A stretch of DNA of 64,000 bases from Actinomadura_C alba (GTDB lineage: Bacteria > Actinomycetota > Actinomycetes > Streptosporangiales > Streptosporangiaceae): positions 1 through 64,000 of the forward strand of contig NZ_BAAAOK010000003.1 of assembly GCF_039530285.1 (NCBI RefSeq), read 5' to 3'. Both the position numbers and the translations under genes were made by a program. Under the pieces are notes generated by a model. That model was not told the origin of the DNA. It worked only from the letters and a program-made list of their open reading frames with translations, and did not search any database. This document shows positions 1-10,312 of the stretch, piece after piece; position 1 is the stretch's first letter, and each line of letters opens with the position of its first letter.

Positions 1-132
1 TGGTCGCGGCCGTGGGACACCACCCGTGTCGAAGATCTTCCGCAGGAGATCCTGGATCTCGCGGGCGGCCGCTCACGCGGTGATGGGGCGACCGGTCCCC
101 GATCGGCTCCGGCGGCCGGGCGGCAGGCGTGA
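1..132 (+). CDS. NUDIX hydrolase (CoA pyrophosphatase-like), C-terminal end only
   Basis: An open frame enters at base 1 and stops with TGA at 130-132, giving about 43 residues with high GC3. The tail begins WSRPWDTTRVEDLPQEI, which resembles the C-terminus of actinobacterial CoA-pyrophosphatase-type NUDIX proteins. These often lie directly upstream of marP (Rv3672c before Rv3671c in M. tuberculosis). The NUDIX box lies outside the window, so the call rests on the tail sequence and on position. The gene is partial because of the window edge, not visibly broken. Confidence 0.55.
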   Translation, partial: WSRPWDTTRVEDLPQEILDLAGGRSRGDGATGPRSAPAAGRQA

Positions 133-275
133 CCGGAGCCGACCTGGCCTGACGCGGGCCGATCGGGCCGGCGTCCGGCGCCAGGATGATTCTCCGCCCT
201 CAGCGTGATGGGGCGATGTCGTGCCCTGCGGTTACGGGCGGGCGCCGGAAGTGGTCCGGTGAGGGGACGAGAATT

Positions 276-1499
276 GTGCGTCATGCCCTATACGGTGAAC
301 TGGTGCTGGGCGACCACATTCTCGATCTCATCCTGCTGGCCCTCGTGGTGCTTTTCGCCGTTTCCGGTTACCGCCAGGGCTTCATTGTCGGAGTGCTGAG
401 CTTCGTCGGGTTCGTCGGCGGCGGCGTTCTGGGAGCGGTGATCGCGCCCCCGATCGCCAGAGCGGTGGTCGAGGGGTCCGCGCAGCAGGCGCTCCTCGCG
501 ATCGTGATCGCGTTCCTCGCCGCGACCCTGGGGCAGTTGATCGCGTCGTCGGCCGGTGCGGTGCTGCGCAACCGGGTCACGGGTGACAACGCGCGCGCCG
601 TCGACGCCGTCGGCGGTTCGCTCGTGAGCGCGGTGTCCCTGCTGCTGGTCGCCTGGTTCATCGGCACCGCCGTGGCCGGGTCGCCGTTCGGGGTGCTGCG
701 CAAGCAGGTCAACAGCTCGACCGTGCTCGGCGCGGTGGACGACGTGATGCCCAACACCGCGCGTGGCTGGTTCTCCTCGTTCAAGGGGTTCGTCGGCAAG
801 ACCGAGTTCCCGCAGGTGTTCGGCGGGCTCGGCGGCGAGTCGGTCGTGGAGGTGCCGGCCCCCGACAACGACGTGCTCAAGACCGAGGAGCTGCGCCGCA
901 CGCAGCGCAGCATCGTCAAGATCATTGGTACGGCGCCGCAGTGTCAGCGCCGCATCGAGGGCACCGGGTTCGTCTACGCGCGTGAGCGGGTGATGACCAA
1001 CGCCCACGTGGTCGCCGGGGTGCGCGGCTACTCCCAGGTGGTCACCATGAGCGGGCGACCGCACCGGGCCAGGGTGGTCGTGTACGACCCCAAGCGCGAC
1101 ATCGCCGTACTGCACGTTCCCGGCCTGCCCGCGCCGTCGCTGAGGTTCAACGGCGACGCGAAGAGCCGTGACCCGGCCGTGGTCGCCGGCTTCCCGAGGG
1201 GGCGGCCGTTCACCGCCGTCGCGGCACGGATCCGGGCCAAGCAGCGGGCCGAGGGCCCCGACATCTATCACTCGGGCCAGGTCACCAGGGAGATCTACGC
1301 CATCCGCGGGGCGGTCAAGGCGGGCAACTCCGGAGGCCCGCTGCTCGCCGCCGACGGCACCGTCTACGGTGTGATCTTCGCTGCGGCGCTCGATGATCGG
1401 GAAACCGGCTATGCGCTGACCGCGCACGAGGTCGCCGGCGACGCCCAGGCCGGCCAGAACGCGACCGAGGCGGTGGACACCCAGACGTGCTCGGAGTGA
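276..1499 (+). CDS. marP: Membrane-anchored periplasmic serine protease, MarP-like (CvpA + trypsin domains)
   Basis: This is a 407-residue protein with the MarP architecture. An N-terminal CvpA-like part has about four membrane helices (roughly residues 10-140) and is followed by a chymotrypsin-fold protease. The triad is visible as H244 (TNAHVVAG), D275 (PKRDIAVLHV) and S352 (AGNSGGPLL). M. tuberculosis MarP is about 397 residues and protects cells against acid and oxidative stress; that role is inferred here. I chose GTG 276 because GAGGGG lies 9-10 bases upstream; ATG 186 would add 30 residues of non-conserved sequence, and GTG 303 is an alternative. It follows a NUDIX gene, as in mycobacteria. 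Confidence 0.88.
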   Translation: MRHALYGELVLGDHILDLILLALVVLFAVSGYRQGFIVGVLSFVGFVGGGVLGAVIAPPIARAVVEGSAQQALLAIVIAFLAATLGQLIASSAGAVLRNRVTGDNARAVDAVGGSLVSAVSLLLVAWFIGTAVAGSPFGVLRKQVNSSTVLGAVDDVMPNTARGWFSSFKGFVGKTEFPQVFGGLGGESVVEVPAPDNDVLKTEELRRTQRSIVKIIGTAPQCQRRIEGTGFVYARERVMTNAHVVAGVRGYSQVVTMSGRPHRARVVVYDPKRDIAVLHVPGLPAPSLRFNGDAKSRDPAVVAGFPRGRPFTAVAARIRAKQRAEGPDIYHSGQVTREIYAIRGAVKAGNSGGPLLAADGTVYGVIFAAALDDRETGYALTAHEVAGDAQAGQNATEAVDTQTCSE

Positions 1500-1576
1500 T
1501 CCGCTCCGGGTGACTTGTTCCCACCGCCTCGATCCATCGGATCGGCCGGATCCACCGGATTCACCGGATCGGCGGG

Positions 1577-2050
1577 TCAGCCGGTGAGGCGGATGCCGAG
1601 GTCGGCGGCAGGCTCCAGGCCCTCGCCCTCGATCCGCTCGGCCAGCCGGCGCGCGTCGCGCGCGACGCCCGCGACGTCGAGCCCGTACGGGGCCGGGGCG
1701 AAGGGCTCGATCCGATCGGCGGCACGGTTCAGCAACGCACGGGCGCCCTTGGTGTTGCCCCGGCGCACATGGGTCAGGCCCACGGCCACCTGGGCGAGGC
1801 CGCGCCACAGCTCGCGTTCCTCGTCGGGCGCCGACTTCCATACGGCCTCGAGCACCTCGTGGGCATGGAACGGCCGATCGGCGTCGAGTAGTCGCTGTGC
1901 CTCGGCGACGGCCGCACCGGGCGGCATCGACAGGTCGTCGGGCATCGTCGGCACACCCGCCGCCCCGTGCGGCAGCGGTCGCCCGTAGGCGTCCCGCGGC
2001 CTGGCGTTCCGCGCGCGTCCGTCCTGATCACGATCCCGCACGCGTACCAC
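1577..2050 (-). CDS. DUF309 domain protein
   Basis: 157 residues, GTG start. The N-terminal segment RARNARPRDAYGRPLP and the motif FHAHEVLEAVWKSAP with LWRGLAQVAVGL are typical of DUF309, a small all-helical family of unknown function. The conserved His/Glu-rich FHAHEVLE stretch is about residues 60-75. The family length is usually 110-170 residues, so this copy looks complete. It is convergent with the marP homologue, 77 bp apart. No ribosome binding site stands out upstream of the GTG. No function can be assigned from sequence. Confidence 0.8.
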   Translation of the reverse strand: MVRVRDRDQDGRARNARPRDAYGRPLPHGAAGVPTMPDDLSMPPGAAVAEAQRLLDADRPFHAHEVLEAVWKSAPDEERELWRGLAQVAVGLTHVRRGNTKGARALLNRAADRIEPFAPAPYGLDVAGVARDARRLAERIEGEGLEPAADLGIRLTG

Positions 2051-2109
2051 TCTATGCCGTGGATCATCGGCGGTGGAGGGTGCGCTGTCCGGCGCTCGGG
2101 GCGCGGTGT

Positions 2110-3033
2110 TCAGCGTTCCGGCTCGGGGTCGGCCAGCCAGCCGAGCAACTCGGTGTCGAAGGCGCGCGGTCGTTCCTGATGGGGGAAGTGTCCCGCGCCG
2201 TCGATGAGCTTCCAGCGGTACGGTGCCTCCACGTACCGCCCCGAACCCTGGGCACTGCGGGCCAGGGTGCAGGAGTCGAGAGAGCCGTGCAGGTGCAGCG
2301 TGGGTATCCGGATCGGTCCGCGCATCCGGTGGGCGTACCGCATCCCGTCAGGGCGCGGCAACGACCGCACCAGCCAGCGGTGGTACTCCAGCGCGGAATG
2401 CGCGACGCCCGGGATCTGGAACGCGTCGCGGACCAGCCGTTCCGTGCGTTCGTCCGGCCAGCCCGGTCCCGACCACCTGTGCAGCAGCCGCCCCACCAGA
2501 GCCGCGTCGTCGCGTACGAGCCGGCGCTCGGGCAACATGGGCACCTGGAACGCCAGCGTGTGCCGCGCGGCCCATCCCTGGCCGCGGGCGTCGGCCCGTA
2601 CGGCCTGCCGCAGCCGGAGCGGATGCGGCGCCGAGACCGGGACGAGCCGCTGGACCACCTTGGGGTGATAGACCGCCATCGTCCAGGCGAGCAGCCCGCC
2701 CCAGTCGTGGCCGACCACGATGGCGTTCGCCTCCCCGAGCGCGCGCACGAGTCCCGCGGCGTCACCGGCGAGCGTGACGAGGTCGTAGCCGCGGGGTGGC
2801 TTGTCACTGCCGCCGTAGCCGCGCAGATCGACGGCGGCCGCCCGGTAGCCGGCCGCCGCGAGCGACACGAGCTGGTTGTGCCACGACCACCAGAACTCCG
2901 GGAAGCCGTGCAACAGCAGCACCAGTGGTCCGTCGCCGAGGGTGGCGACGTGGAAGCGGGTGCCTCCCGCGCTCACCGCCCGGTGCTCCCACGGGCCATC
3001 GATGTGGATGACCGACTCGTCACGTTGGGGCAT
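2110..3033 (-). CDS. Alpha/beta-fold hydrolase, epoxide hydrolase-like (EphE type)
   Basis: 307 residues with the epoxide-hydrolase branch of the alpha/beta hydrolase fold. The oxyanion motif LLHGFPEFWWSW is near residues 40-51 and the nucleophile elbow VGHDWGG has Asp as nucleophile. A C-terminal LIDGAGHFPHQE supplies the catalytic His. These are hallmarks of soluble epoxide and haloalkane hydrolases. The substrate cannot be deduced. Position beside marP and a holin-like gene matches ephE (Rv3670) in M. tuberculosis. It lies 5 bp downstream of the holin-like gene on the same strand, so the two are probably co-transcribed. Confidence 0.85.
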   Translation of the reverse strand: MPQRDESVIHIDGPWEHRAVSAGGTRFHVATLGDGPLVLLLHGFPEFWWSWHNQLVSLAAAGYRAAAVDLRGYGGSDKPPRGYDLVTLAGDAAGLVRALGEANAIVVGHDWGGLLAWTMAVYHPKVVQRLVPVSAPHPLRLRQAVRADARGQGWAARHTLAFQVPMLPERRLVRDDAALVGRLLHRWSGPGWPDERTERLVRDAFQIPGVAHSALEYHRWLVRSLPRPDGMRYAHRMRGPIRIPTLHLHGSLDSCTLARSAQGSGRYVEAPYRWKLIDGAGHFPHQERPRAFDTELLGWLADPEPER

Positions 3034-3038
3034 GGGCG

Positions 3039-3461
3039 TTACTCGGGGATCGCCGGGGTATCACTGGCCCGGCGAATGGCCGTGAGGTCCTTGAGAGTCC
3101 TGCGGGTGCGCTGGATACCCGTGATCTTCCGCATCCGCAGGTAGCCCAGGCCGAGGAGGACCGCGGCGAGCACCACGTAGAAGCCGGCGACGATGAGGAA
3201 CGCCGCCCAGTGCCAGATGCCGACCGCGACCAGCCCGTACGCCGCCGCTATCGACAACAGGATCACGATGAGGCCGCCGATGACGCCGGCGATCGTGAAG
3301 AGCATGCCGCCCCACGCGGCCTTCTTGGCATCGTCCTTGAGCTCCAGCTTGGCGAGCTCGATTTCCGACCTGATCAGCCGGGAGACGTTGCTCGACGCCA
3401 GCGCGACCAGTTCGCCGAGAGACCTGTCCTCGATCTGTTCTTCCGGCCGTACGTCGGTCAT
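3039..3461 (-). CDS. Phage holin-family (Actinobacteriophage holin III-like) membrane protein
   Basis: 140 residues with two closely spaced membrane helices (about residues 48-75 and 82-105), an acidic N-terminal amphipathic stretch and a basic tail. This resembles the chromosomal phage-holin-family (DUF1469) proteins common in actinobacteria. The start at 3461 (MTDVRPEEQIEDRSL) is supported by GAAGGAGA about 6 bases upstream; a longer frame reaches 3656 but is Arg/Pro-rich and non-conserved. No lysis genes are nearby, so it is a housekeeping membrane protein rather than prophage debris. It begins a transcript running into the hydrolase gene. Confidence 0.8.
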   Translation of the reverse strand: MTDVRPEEQIEDRSLGELVALASSNVSRLIRSEIELAKLELKDDAKKAAWGGMLFTIAGVIGGLIVILLSIAAAYGLVAVGIWHWAAFLIVAGFYVVLAAVLLGLGYLRMRKITGIQRTRRTLKDLTAIRRASDTPAIPE

Positions 3462-3941
3462 ATCGCTCTCCTTCTCGCAAGGGCCATCACCAGCCTGGCA
3501 GCCCGGTCCGGCGCCCGGCCACCGGCATCCCGCTGCCGCCGTCTCCGGTCCCGCCGTCCCGTGTTCCCGCCGTCCCGTGGTCTGGGGTTCCACGGTCTGG
3601 GGTCCCACGGTGTGGTGTCGCCGCCTGTGGTTCCCACCGCATGGCCGCTGACGCACCCGGATCCCGCGACGGCCGCCGACATCGACACCCGGGGCTCGCG
3701 ATCAGGACCGTCGTGGCCCCACTCTTCCGGATCGATCCGTTCCCGCGTAGGTCAAATCGCCGATGAGCAGTGAAATGGTGAATCCTACTCCAGCCGGAGT
3801 CGCCATTTCAGCGATCTTCCGACGACGTTCCTCCGTGGCCTGCGCGTGGGACGCGGAAGCGGGGGGCGGCGACGTGGAAGCGGGGGCGGCGACGTGGAAG
3901 CGGGCGGTGGAGAGACGCGGGAGCGGGCGGTGGAGACGCAA
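3462..3941. other. Intergenic region without a convincing gene
   Basis: About 480 bases between the holin-like gene and the acs terminator. It contains a run of imperfect CCGT/TCCC repeats (3540-3620), a nested hairpin (3771-3810) and two copies of GGCGACGTGGAAGCGGG near 3867-3905. The frames that cross it in either direction lack codon bias and recognisable motifs. Confidence 0.5.
3771..3810. repeat. Nested inverted repeat (bulged hairpin)
   Basis: Outer arms TGAAATGG (3771-3778) and CCATTTCA (3803-3810) pair perfectly. Inside them, ACTCC (3787-3791) and GGAGT (3796-3800) pair across AGCC. The element sits in a relatively AT-rich island. It could be an operator or a folded RNA; no attached gene is evident. 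Confidence 0.5.
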
Positions 3942-3982
3942 AAGGGGTGCCGGGCCGGGGATCTCCCGGCGCGGCACCCCTT
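3942..3982 (-). terminator. Intrinsic-type terminator of acs
   Basis: Perfect 11-bp stem AAGGGGTGCCG (3942-3952) with CGGCACCCCTT (3972-3982), 21 bp beyond the acs stop. On the minus strand the stem is followed by TTTTGCG, a short U tract. Confidence 0.75.
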
Positions 3983-4003
3983 CCGGAAGGCCGGTCCAGC
4001 CGG

Positions 4004-5962
<1,959 letters not shown>

Positions 5963-6135
5963 GTGGTCTCCTCCAAAGCGTAAATTTCGGGCGCGCACGG
6001 TAAGGCCTACTCCACCAGGGACTCCACGGGGTCACAAGTGCGCGGTCCACCTTCCGGCCCGGTCCCGAGAGTAACGTGACGCCCGCCACGGCGGCCTGGT
6101 CAGATCGCGCGATCAGAGCGGTTAGGGTCGGCCGG

Positions 6136-6975
6136 GTGAACGACCCCCTTGCCCAAGTGGCGGCGCTGCCCGAAGTCATGGACGCGGTGACGGACGCGCG
6201 ACGCGCGGTGGACCGGCTGCTCGGCCACCGCATCCTGCGGCGCCGGAGCGCCGAGGTGACCGCCGAGTCGGCTCTGCGCGGCGCACGCGCCTCGGCCGCC
6301 CTCGAGGGCGCCGCCCTGACGCTGGAGGAGTTGCGCGCGGCCGCCGTGCCGGCCGCCGGAGTGAAGGGCGACGAGGCGGGCGGGGGCGAGCACGGTCTGA
6401 GCGACCCCGTCGTACAGGGCGCGTTGCGGATCTCCGCTGAGATCGGGCTGCTGACCGAGACCTGGCGGCAGGCGCCGAGGCAGGCGCTCGCCAGGTTGCA
6501 CGTCCTCGCGGCGGCCGGCGCCGTGCCGCCCGACGGGCTGGGCCGGCCGCGCGGCGCCGGAGACGACGTCAGTGATCCGCTGGAGCTTGGCCCGCCGCCG
6601 CCGGCACGCGAGGTCGCGGCCCGGCTGGACGTTCTCAGCGGGCTCCTGACCACGCCGACCGAGGCGCCCGCCCTGGTGGTCGGCGCGATCGCGCAGGGCG
6701 AGCTGCTCGTACTGCGGCCATTCGGCTGGGGCGACGGAATGGTGGCGCGGGCCGCGCAGCGGCTCACGCTGGTCGAGCGCGGTCTCGACCCGAAGTCGCT
6801 GACCGCTCCAGAGGTGGGACACGCGGAGTTGGCGGACGAGTACGCCGGGGCGCTGCGCGCCTATGCGGAAGGCACGCCACAAGGGGTGGCCCTGTGGGTG
6901 CGGCACTGCGCCGATGCGATGACCGTGGCGGCCCGCGATTCACTGGCGATCTGTGAGGCGTTCTTGCGCGGCTGA
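6136..6975 (+). CDS. Fic-like protein with degenerate catalytic motif
   Basis: 279 residues. SAALEG at residues 53-58 fits the Fic inhibitory motif (S/T)xxxE(G/N), and LRPFGWGDG around residue 194 lines up with the Fic core HPFxxGNGR, but with Arg for the catalytic His, Asp for Asn and no final Arg. Fic enzymes transfer AMP from ATP to target hydroxyls; this copy is predicted inactive in that reaction. GTG 6136 is preferred: TAGGGT (6123-6128) ends 7 bases before it and there is no Shine-Dalgarno, as for a leaderless transcript. A 12-bp palindrome GATCGCGCGATC lies at 6103-6114. Similar proteins are often annotated only as oxidoreductase or Fic family. Confidence 0.6.
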   Translation: MNDPLAQVAALPEVMDAVTDARRAVDRLLGHRILRRRSAEVTAESALRGARASAALEGAALTLEELRAAAVPAAGVKGDEAGGGEHGLSDPVVQGALRISAEIGLLTETWRQAPRQALARLHVLAAAGAVPPDGLGRPRGAGDDVSDPLELGPPPPAREVAARLDVLSGLLTTPTEAPALVVGAIAQGELLVLRPFGWGDGMVARAAQRLTLVERGLDPKSLTAPEVGHAELADEYAGALRAYAEGTPQGVALWVRHCADAMTVAARDSLAICEAFLRG

Positions 6976-7714
6976 GGCGGTCGAATGGCTGCGCTCACGA
7001 TCATCTCGAGAGATCCGCGCATTCGCACCAAATCCCGCTATTTAGCGGCATAGCGAACGGCGCCCCGCCGGGGGACGCCGCCGCCGCCACGTCACACCGG
7101 GTTACCAAGCGTGCACCTCATATTCGTCGGAACGGGACAAGCCCGTCGCAACGCGCCTCCCGCGGCTGGTCGCGCGTGGGTGCCCGGCTGCCGTGCTAGG
7201 ACGCAAGGGTCCGTGACACCTGTCTACGCCTCATCACAGCACTTGACAAGCCCTGACCCGAAAAACGGGCGGTGACCGGTCAAGGGCCGTCCACGGATCG
7301 GCGGAGGCGGTTCCGGTGGTTCCGGCCCATCGAACAGCGGCCATTCAGAACGCGTCGCAGTACCGGGGAAACGATCACGGACCGTGATCGGTTTCCGGCG
7401 TTCAGACCTGACGTAGGCCCGGAAAGATCTACCTGACGTGCTGTAGCATCCCAGTCTTGTCAAGGCCTGCCCAGGTCCATTGACAGCGGTCAGGGGTCGA
7501 AAGGGTCATCGAATGCCAAAGCATGCGACATGGTACGGCCCCTCGTCTGACCGGTGATAAAAAAGACTCAACGCTGTCCGTTTTGGTGTTACAAAACTCC
7601 GGGGGATCGGGCAGCATATGTTGTATCTGTCAGATCGCTAGACCTCGACTTTGCACTCACTCTAGATCCAACTGACGATCTCCTTTGTAAGACCCACCCG
7701 AGGCTCTCTTGGGA
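6976..7714. other. Long intergenic region upstream of 6C RNA
   Basis: About 740 bases with no frame showing actinomycete codon bias. G+C falls noticeably in 7540-7700, the usual sign of a promoter region. Short frames on both strands here lack motifs. No tRNA cloverleaf was recognised. Confidence 0.5.
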
Positions 7715-7790
7715 AACGGCCCGGCTCTACCCCCCCGGAGCCGGACCGTTCGGCGACCCCCGCTCTCCCCCCCGGCGGGGGTCGCCTCAT
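7715..7790 (+). ncRNA. 6C RNA (actinobacterial sRNA, B11-like)
   Basis: Two adjacent hairpins each present a loop of seven cytosines, the defining feature of the 6C motif. Hairpin 1 pairs CCGGCTC (7721-7727) with GAGCCGG (7738-7744), with C7 at 7730-7736. Hairpin 2 pairs GGCGACCCCCGC (7752-7763) with GCGGGGGTCGCC (7775-7786), with C7 at 7767-7773, and can double as the terminator. In M. tuberculosis the 6C RNA (B11) lies beside ssd (Rv3660c), the gene that follows here. The 5' end is not defined by sequence alone. Confidence 0.82.
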
Positions 7791-7843
7791 TTCCACGTCC
7801 GATCGGTGCGCGAGACACGAGCGCGCCGAAGCCGGTAGGCGAC

Positions 7844-7854
7844 GTTATCCACAG
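7844..7854. promoter_or_regulatory. GTTATCCACAG site upstream of ssd-tad
   Basis: This contains TTATCCACA, a perfect E. coli-type DnaA box. The same 11-mer occurs at 13892-13902 ahead of the pilin half of the Tad cluster. Its role is unknown; it may be a DnaA box, another operator or chance. Confidence 0.35.
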
Positions 7855-7931
7855 GCTGGGGAAACCTCTTTCGGTCCGCCTTTACCGCAGCGCATGGTGG
7901 TGCTCCACCGAGCGAACGCCGGGAGGATCCG

Positions 7932-9038
7932 ATGGGCACCGCCGCACTGATCGCCACCACCGATCCCGTGCTGCTCGACGACCTGCTCCGCCTCGCCGCG
8001 GCCGCCGACGCGGAGGCCGAGGTGGCGCGTGATCCCGGCCAGGCGCGGGCCGCCTGGCGGCATCCGCCGCTCGTACTCGTCGACCTCGGCTCGGCGGCCG
8101 AGCTGGCCGGGGACGGCATGTCCAGGCGGCCAGGCGTCATCCTGGTCACGAACGGGCGTGACGACGAAGAGGTCTACCGCACCGCCGTCGACATCGGCGC
8201 ACAGGACGTCGCGGTGCTTCCCGGCGCCGAGGCCCGGCTGGTCGACGCGCTTTCGGCGGCCGCCGAGCCCGCGGGCGAGCGAGCCGTCACGGTCTGTGTC
8301 ACGGGCGGCCGAGGCGGTGCCGGGGCCAGTACCTTCGCCGCTGTGCTCGCCCTCGCGGGGATGTCCCGCGGCCTTCGCACCCTGCTCATAGACGGCGATC
8401 CACTCGGCGGCGGCCTCGACCTCGTCCTCGGGCAGGAGCGGGCGCCGGGTGCCCGGTGGCCCGAGTTCGCCGGCCTGCACGGGCGACTGAGCGGTTCGGT
8501 GCTGCGGGAGTCGCTGCCCGGGTTGGCCGGGACGGCCGAGGGCGCGCCCGGCGACGGCGGCCTCGCCGTCCTCTCCTGGCACCGTGGTGAAGCCGAGCCG
8601 GTTCCGGCCGAGGCGATGCGTTCCGTGCTCGACGCGGGCGAACGCGGCTTCCAGCTGGTCGTCGTCGACCTGCCTCGCCATCTCGGCGACGCGGCGGCCG
8701 AGGCCCTGACGGCCGCCGGCGTCACGTTGCTCGTGGTGCCCGCCGAGCTGCGGGCGGTCGTGGCCGGCCACCGCGTCGCCGCCGCCCTCGCGCGTCACAC
8801 CTCCGACGTGCGCGTGGTCGTACGAGGTCCGGCCCCGGGCGGGCTCACCGCCGGTGCGATCGCGCAGGCGCTCGGCCTGCCGCTCGTGGGCGTGGTGTCG
8901 AGCGACCGGCGGTTGGCGACCGCCCTCGAACACGGCGAGCTGCCCGTCGCCTTCCACCGGAGCCCGCCGGCCGATCTGTGCGTGCAGCTGGTCACCGGCC
9001 TCGTTCCCGGACCGGCATGGCGAGGGGGTGTCCGATGA
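7932..9038 (+). CDS. ssd: Septum-site-determining protein Ssd, CpaE/MinD-like ATPase
   Basis: 368 residues. A divergent receiver-like N-terminus (about 1-110) is followed by a MinD/ParA-type domain. The P-loop region GGRGGAGAST (residues 125-134) lacks the usual lysines of KGGxGKST; DGDPLGGGLD follows as the ParA-type motif. In M. tuberculosis Ssd (Rv3660c) influences septation and dormancy; CpaE-like proteins locate Tad pilus machinery. ATG 7932 has GGGAGGA 5 bases upstream. It is the first gene of the tadA-tadB-tadC unit, overlapping tadA by 4 bp. Confidence 0.85.
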   Translation: MGTAALIATTDPVLLDDLLRLAAAADAEAEVARDPGQARAAWRHPPLVLVDLGSAAELAGDGMSRRPGVILVTNGRDDEEVYRTAVDIGAQDVAVLPGAEARLVDALSAAAEPAGERAVTVCVTGGRGGAGASTFAAVLALAGMSRGLRTLLIDGDPLGGGLDLVLGQERAPGARWPEFAGLHGRLSGSVLRESLPGLAGTAEGAPGDGGLAVLSWHRGEAEPVPAEAMRSVLDAGERGFQLVVVDLPRHLGDAAAEALTAAGVTLLVVPAELRAVVAGHRVAAALARHTSDVRVVVRGPAPGGLTAGAIAQALGLPLVGVVSSDRRLATALEHGELPVAFHRSPPADLCVQLVTGLVPGPAWRGGVR

Positions 9039-10312
9039 GCAGGCTGGTCGAGGCGGTGCGTGGCAGGCTGGTCGATACCGGCGCCGAACCCACACCGGCA
9101 GGCGTCGCCGCGGCACTGCGGGCGGAGGAACGGGTCCTCGGCGACGCCGAGGTGCTCACCCTGGCGGAGGAACTACGGGCCGATCTGGTCGGTGCCGGAC
9201 CGCTCGAGCCGCTGCTGCACGACCCCGAGGTCACCGACGTCCTGGTGAACGGAGCCGATGAGGTCTGGGTCGACACGGGCCGCGGTCTCGTCCGCACGCC
9301 CGTGCGGTTCGCCGATGAGACGACGCTGAGGCGGCTGGCCCAGCGGCTCGCCGCCATGGCCGGCCGCCGGCTCGACGACGCGGCACCGTACGTCGACGCC
9401 AGGCTGCCGGGCGGCATCCGGCTGCACGCGGTGTTGCCGCCCATCGCCGGCGGCGGCACCTGCCTGTCGCTCAGGTTGCCCCGGCGGCGTGCCTTCACGC
9501 TGGACGAGCTGGTCGCCGCCGGTGCGGTACCCGAGGCGGGCGCGGCGCTCCTGACCGCGCTCGTCACGGCCCGGGCGGCGTTCCTGGTCACCGGAGGAAC
9601 CGGAACCGGCAAGACCACGTTGCTCGGCAGCCTGCTGTCGCTCGTACGCCGCGGCGAGCGGCTGGTGCTGGTGGAGGACTCGGCCGAACTGCGCCCGGCG
9701 CACGACCATGTCGTACGGCTGGAGGCGCGTCCGGCCAACGTCGAGGGCGCCGGCGAAGTCGGGTTGCACGACCTCGTACGGCAGGCCCTGCGCATGCGGC
9801 CCGATCGGCTCGTGGTCGGAGAGGTGCGCGGCGCCGAGGTCGTGGTGCTGCTGGCCGCGCTGAACACCGGGCACGAGGGCGGATGCGGCACGCTGCACGC
9901 CAACGCGGCGGCCGACGTGCCGGCCAGGCTCGAGGCGCTGGCCTGCGCGGCCGGGCTGAGCCGCGAGGCGGTGCACAGCCAGCTCGCGGCCGCTCTCGAC
10001 GTCGTGGTGCATCTCGTCCGAGAGCCGGGTGGGCCGCGCCGGATCGCGGAGGTGTGCCTGCTGCGCCGTGGGGCCGACGGCCTGGTCGCGGCCGTGCCCG
10101 CGGTGTCCTTCACCGCGGACGGCGAGGTCATGACCGGGGCCGGAGCGGCCGGGCTCGCCGACCGGCTGGCCGGGCTGTGGCGGCCGCCCGGCGTGCCGCC
10201 GGACGGGGCGGGGCGACCGGGCGAGGCGGCGGGCCGACCGGGCGAGGCGGAGCGGGGATCGGCGCAAGCGGGCCCCGGAGATCTCGACCTTGCGCACGGG
10301 ACCGGCCGATGA
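9035..10312 (+). CDS. tadA: TadA/CpaF-family pilus-assembly ATPase
   Basis: 425 residues of the type II/IV secretion ATPase family. The N-terminal region is about 1-90. The Walker A motif GGTGTGKTT has its Lys at residue 193, followed by the Asp box LVEDSAEL and Walker B/His-box region DRLVVGEVRGAEV with GTLHANAA. It powers assembly or secretion of Flp-type pilins on the inner face of the membrane. ATG 9035 overlaps the ssd stop (ATGA) and has GAGGGGG upstream. The C-terminal 40 residues are a low-complexity Gly/Arg/Pro tail. It corresponds to Rv3659c. Confidence 0.93.
   Translation: MSRLVEAVRGRLVDTGAEPTPAGVAAALRAEERVLGDAEVLTLAEELRADLVGAGPLEPLLHDPEVTDVLVNGADEVWVDTGRGLVRTPVRFADETTLRRLAQRLAAMAGRRLDDAAPYVDARLPGGIRLHAVLPPIAGGGTCLSLRLPRRRAFTLDELVAAGAVPEAGAALLTALVTARAAFLVTGGTGTGKTTLLGSLLSLVRRGERLVLVEDSAELRPAHDHVVRLEARPANVEGAGEVGLHDLVRQALRMRPDRLVVGEVRGAEVVVLLAALNTGHEGGCGTLHANAAADVPARLEALACAAGLSREAVHSQLAAALDVVVHLVREPGGPRRIAEVCLLRRGADGLVAAVPAVSFTADGEVMTGAGAAGLADRLAGLWRPPGVPPDGAGRPGEAAGRPGEAERGSAQAGPGDLDLAHGTGR

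Noticed and set aside
288..1841. 517-codon minus frame opposite marP
   Set aside because: Antisense shadow of the protease gene with no recognisable domain.
3039..3461. Prophage remnant
   Set aside because: The holin-family protein has no phage neighbours and matches a common chromosomal family in actinobacteria with the same flanking genes.
3702..3977. 91-codon minus frame upstream of the holin-like gene
   Set aside because: Pro/Ala/Ser-rich with weak codon bias; it crosses the acs terminator and the nested hairpin.
7554..7838. 94-codon plus frame across the 6C hairpins
   Set aside because: Poor codon bias and it reads through both C7 hairpins; the RNA explanation fits better.
7844..7854. 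Replication origin
   Set aside because: A single DnaA box without clustering, AT-rich unwinding element or dnaA/dnaN neighbours does not make an origin.
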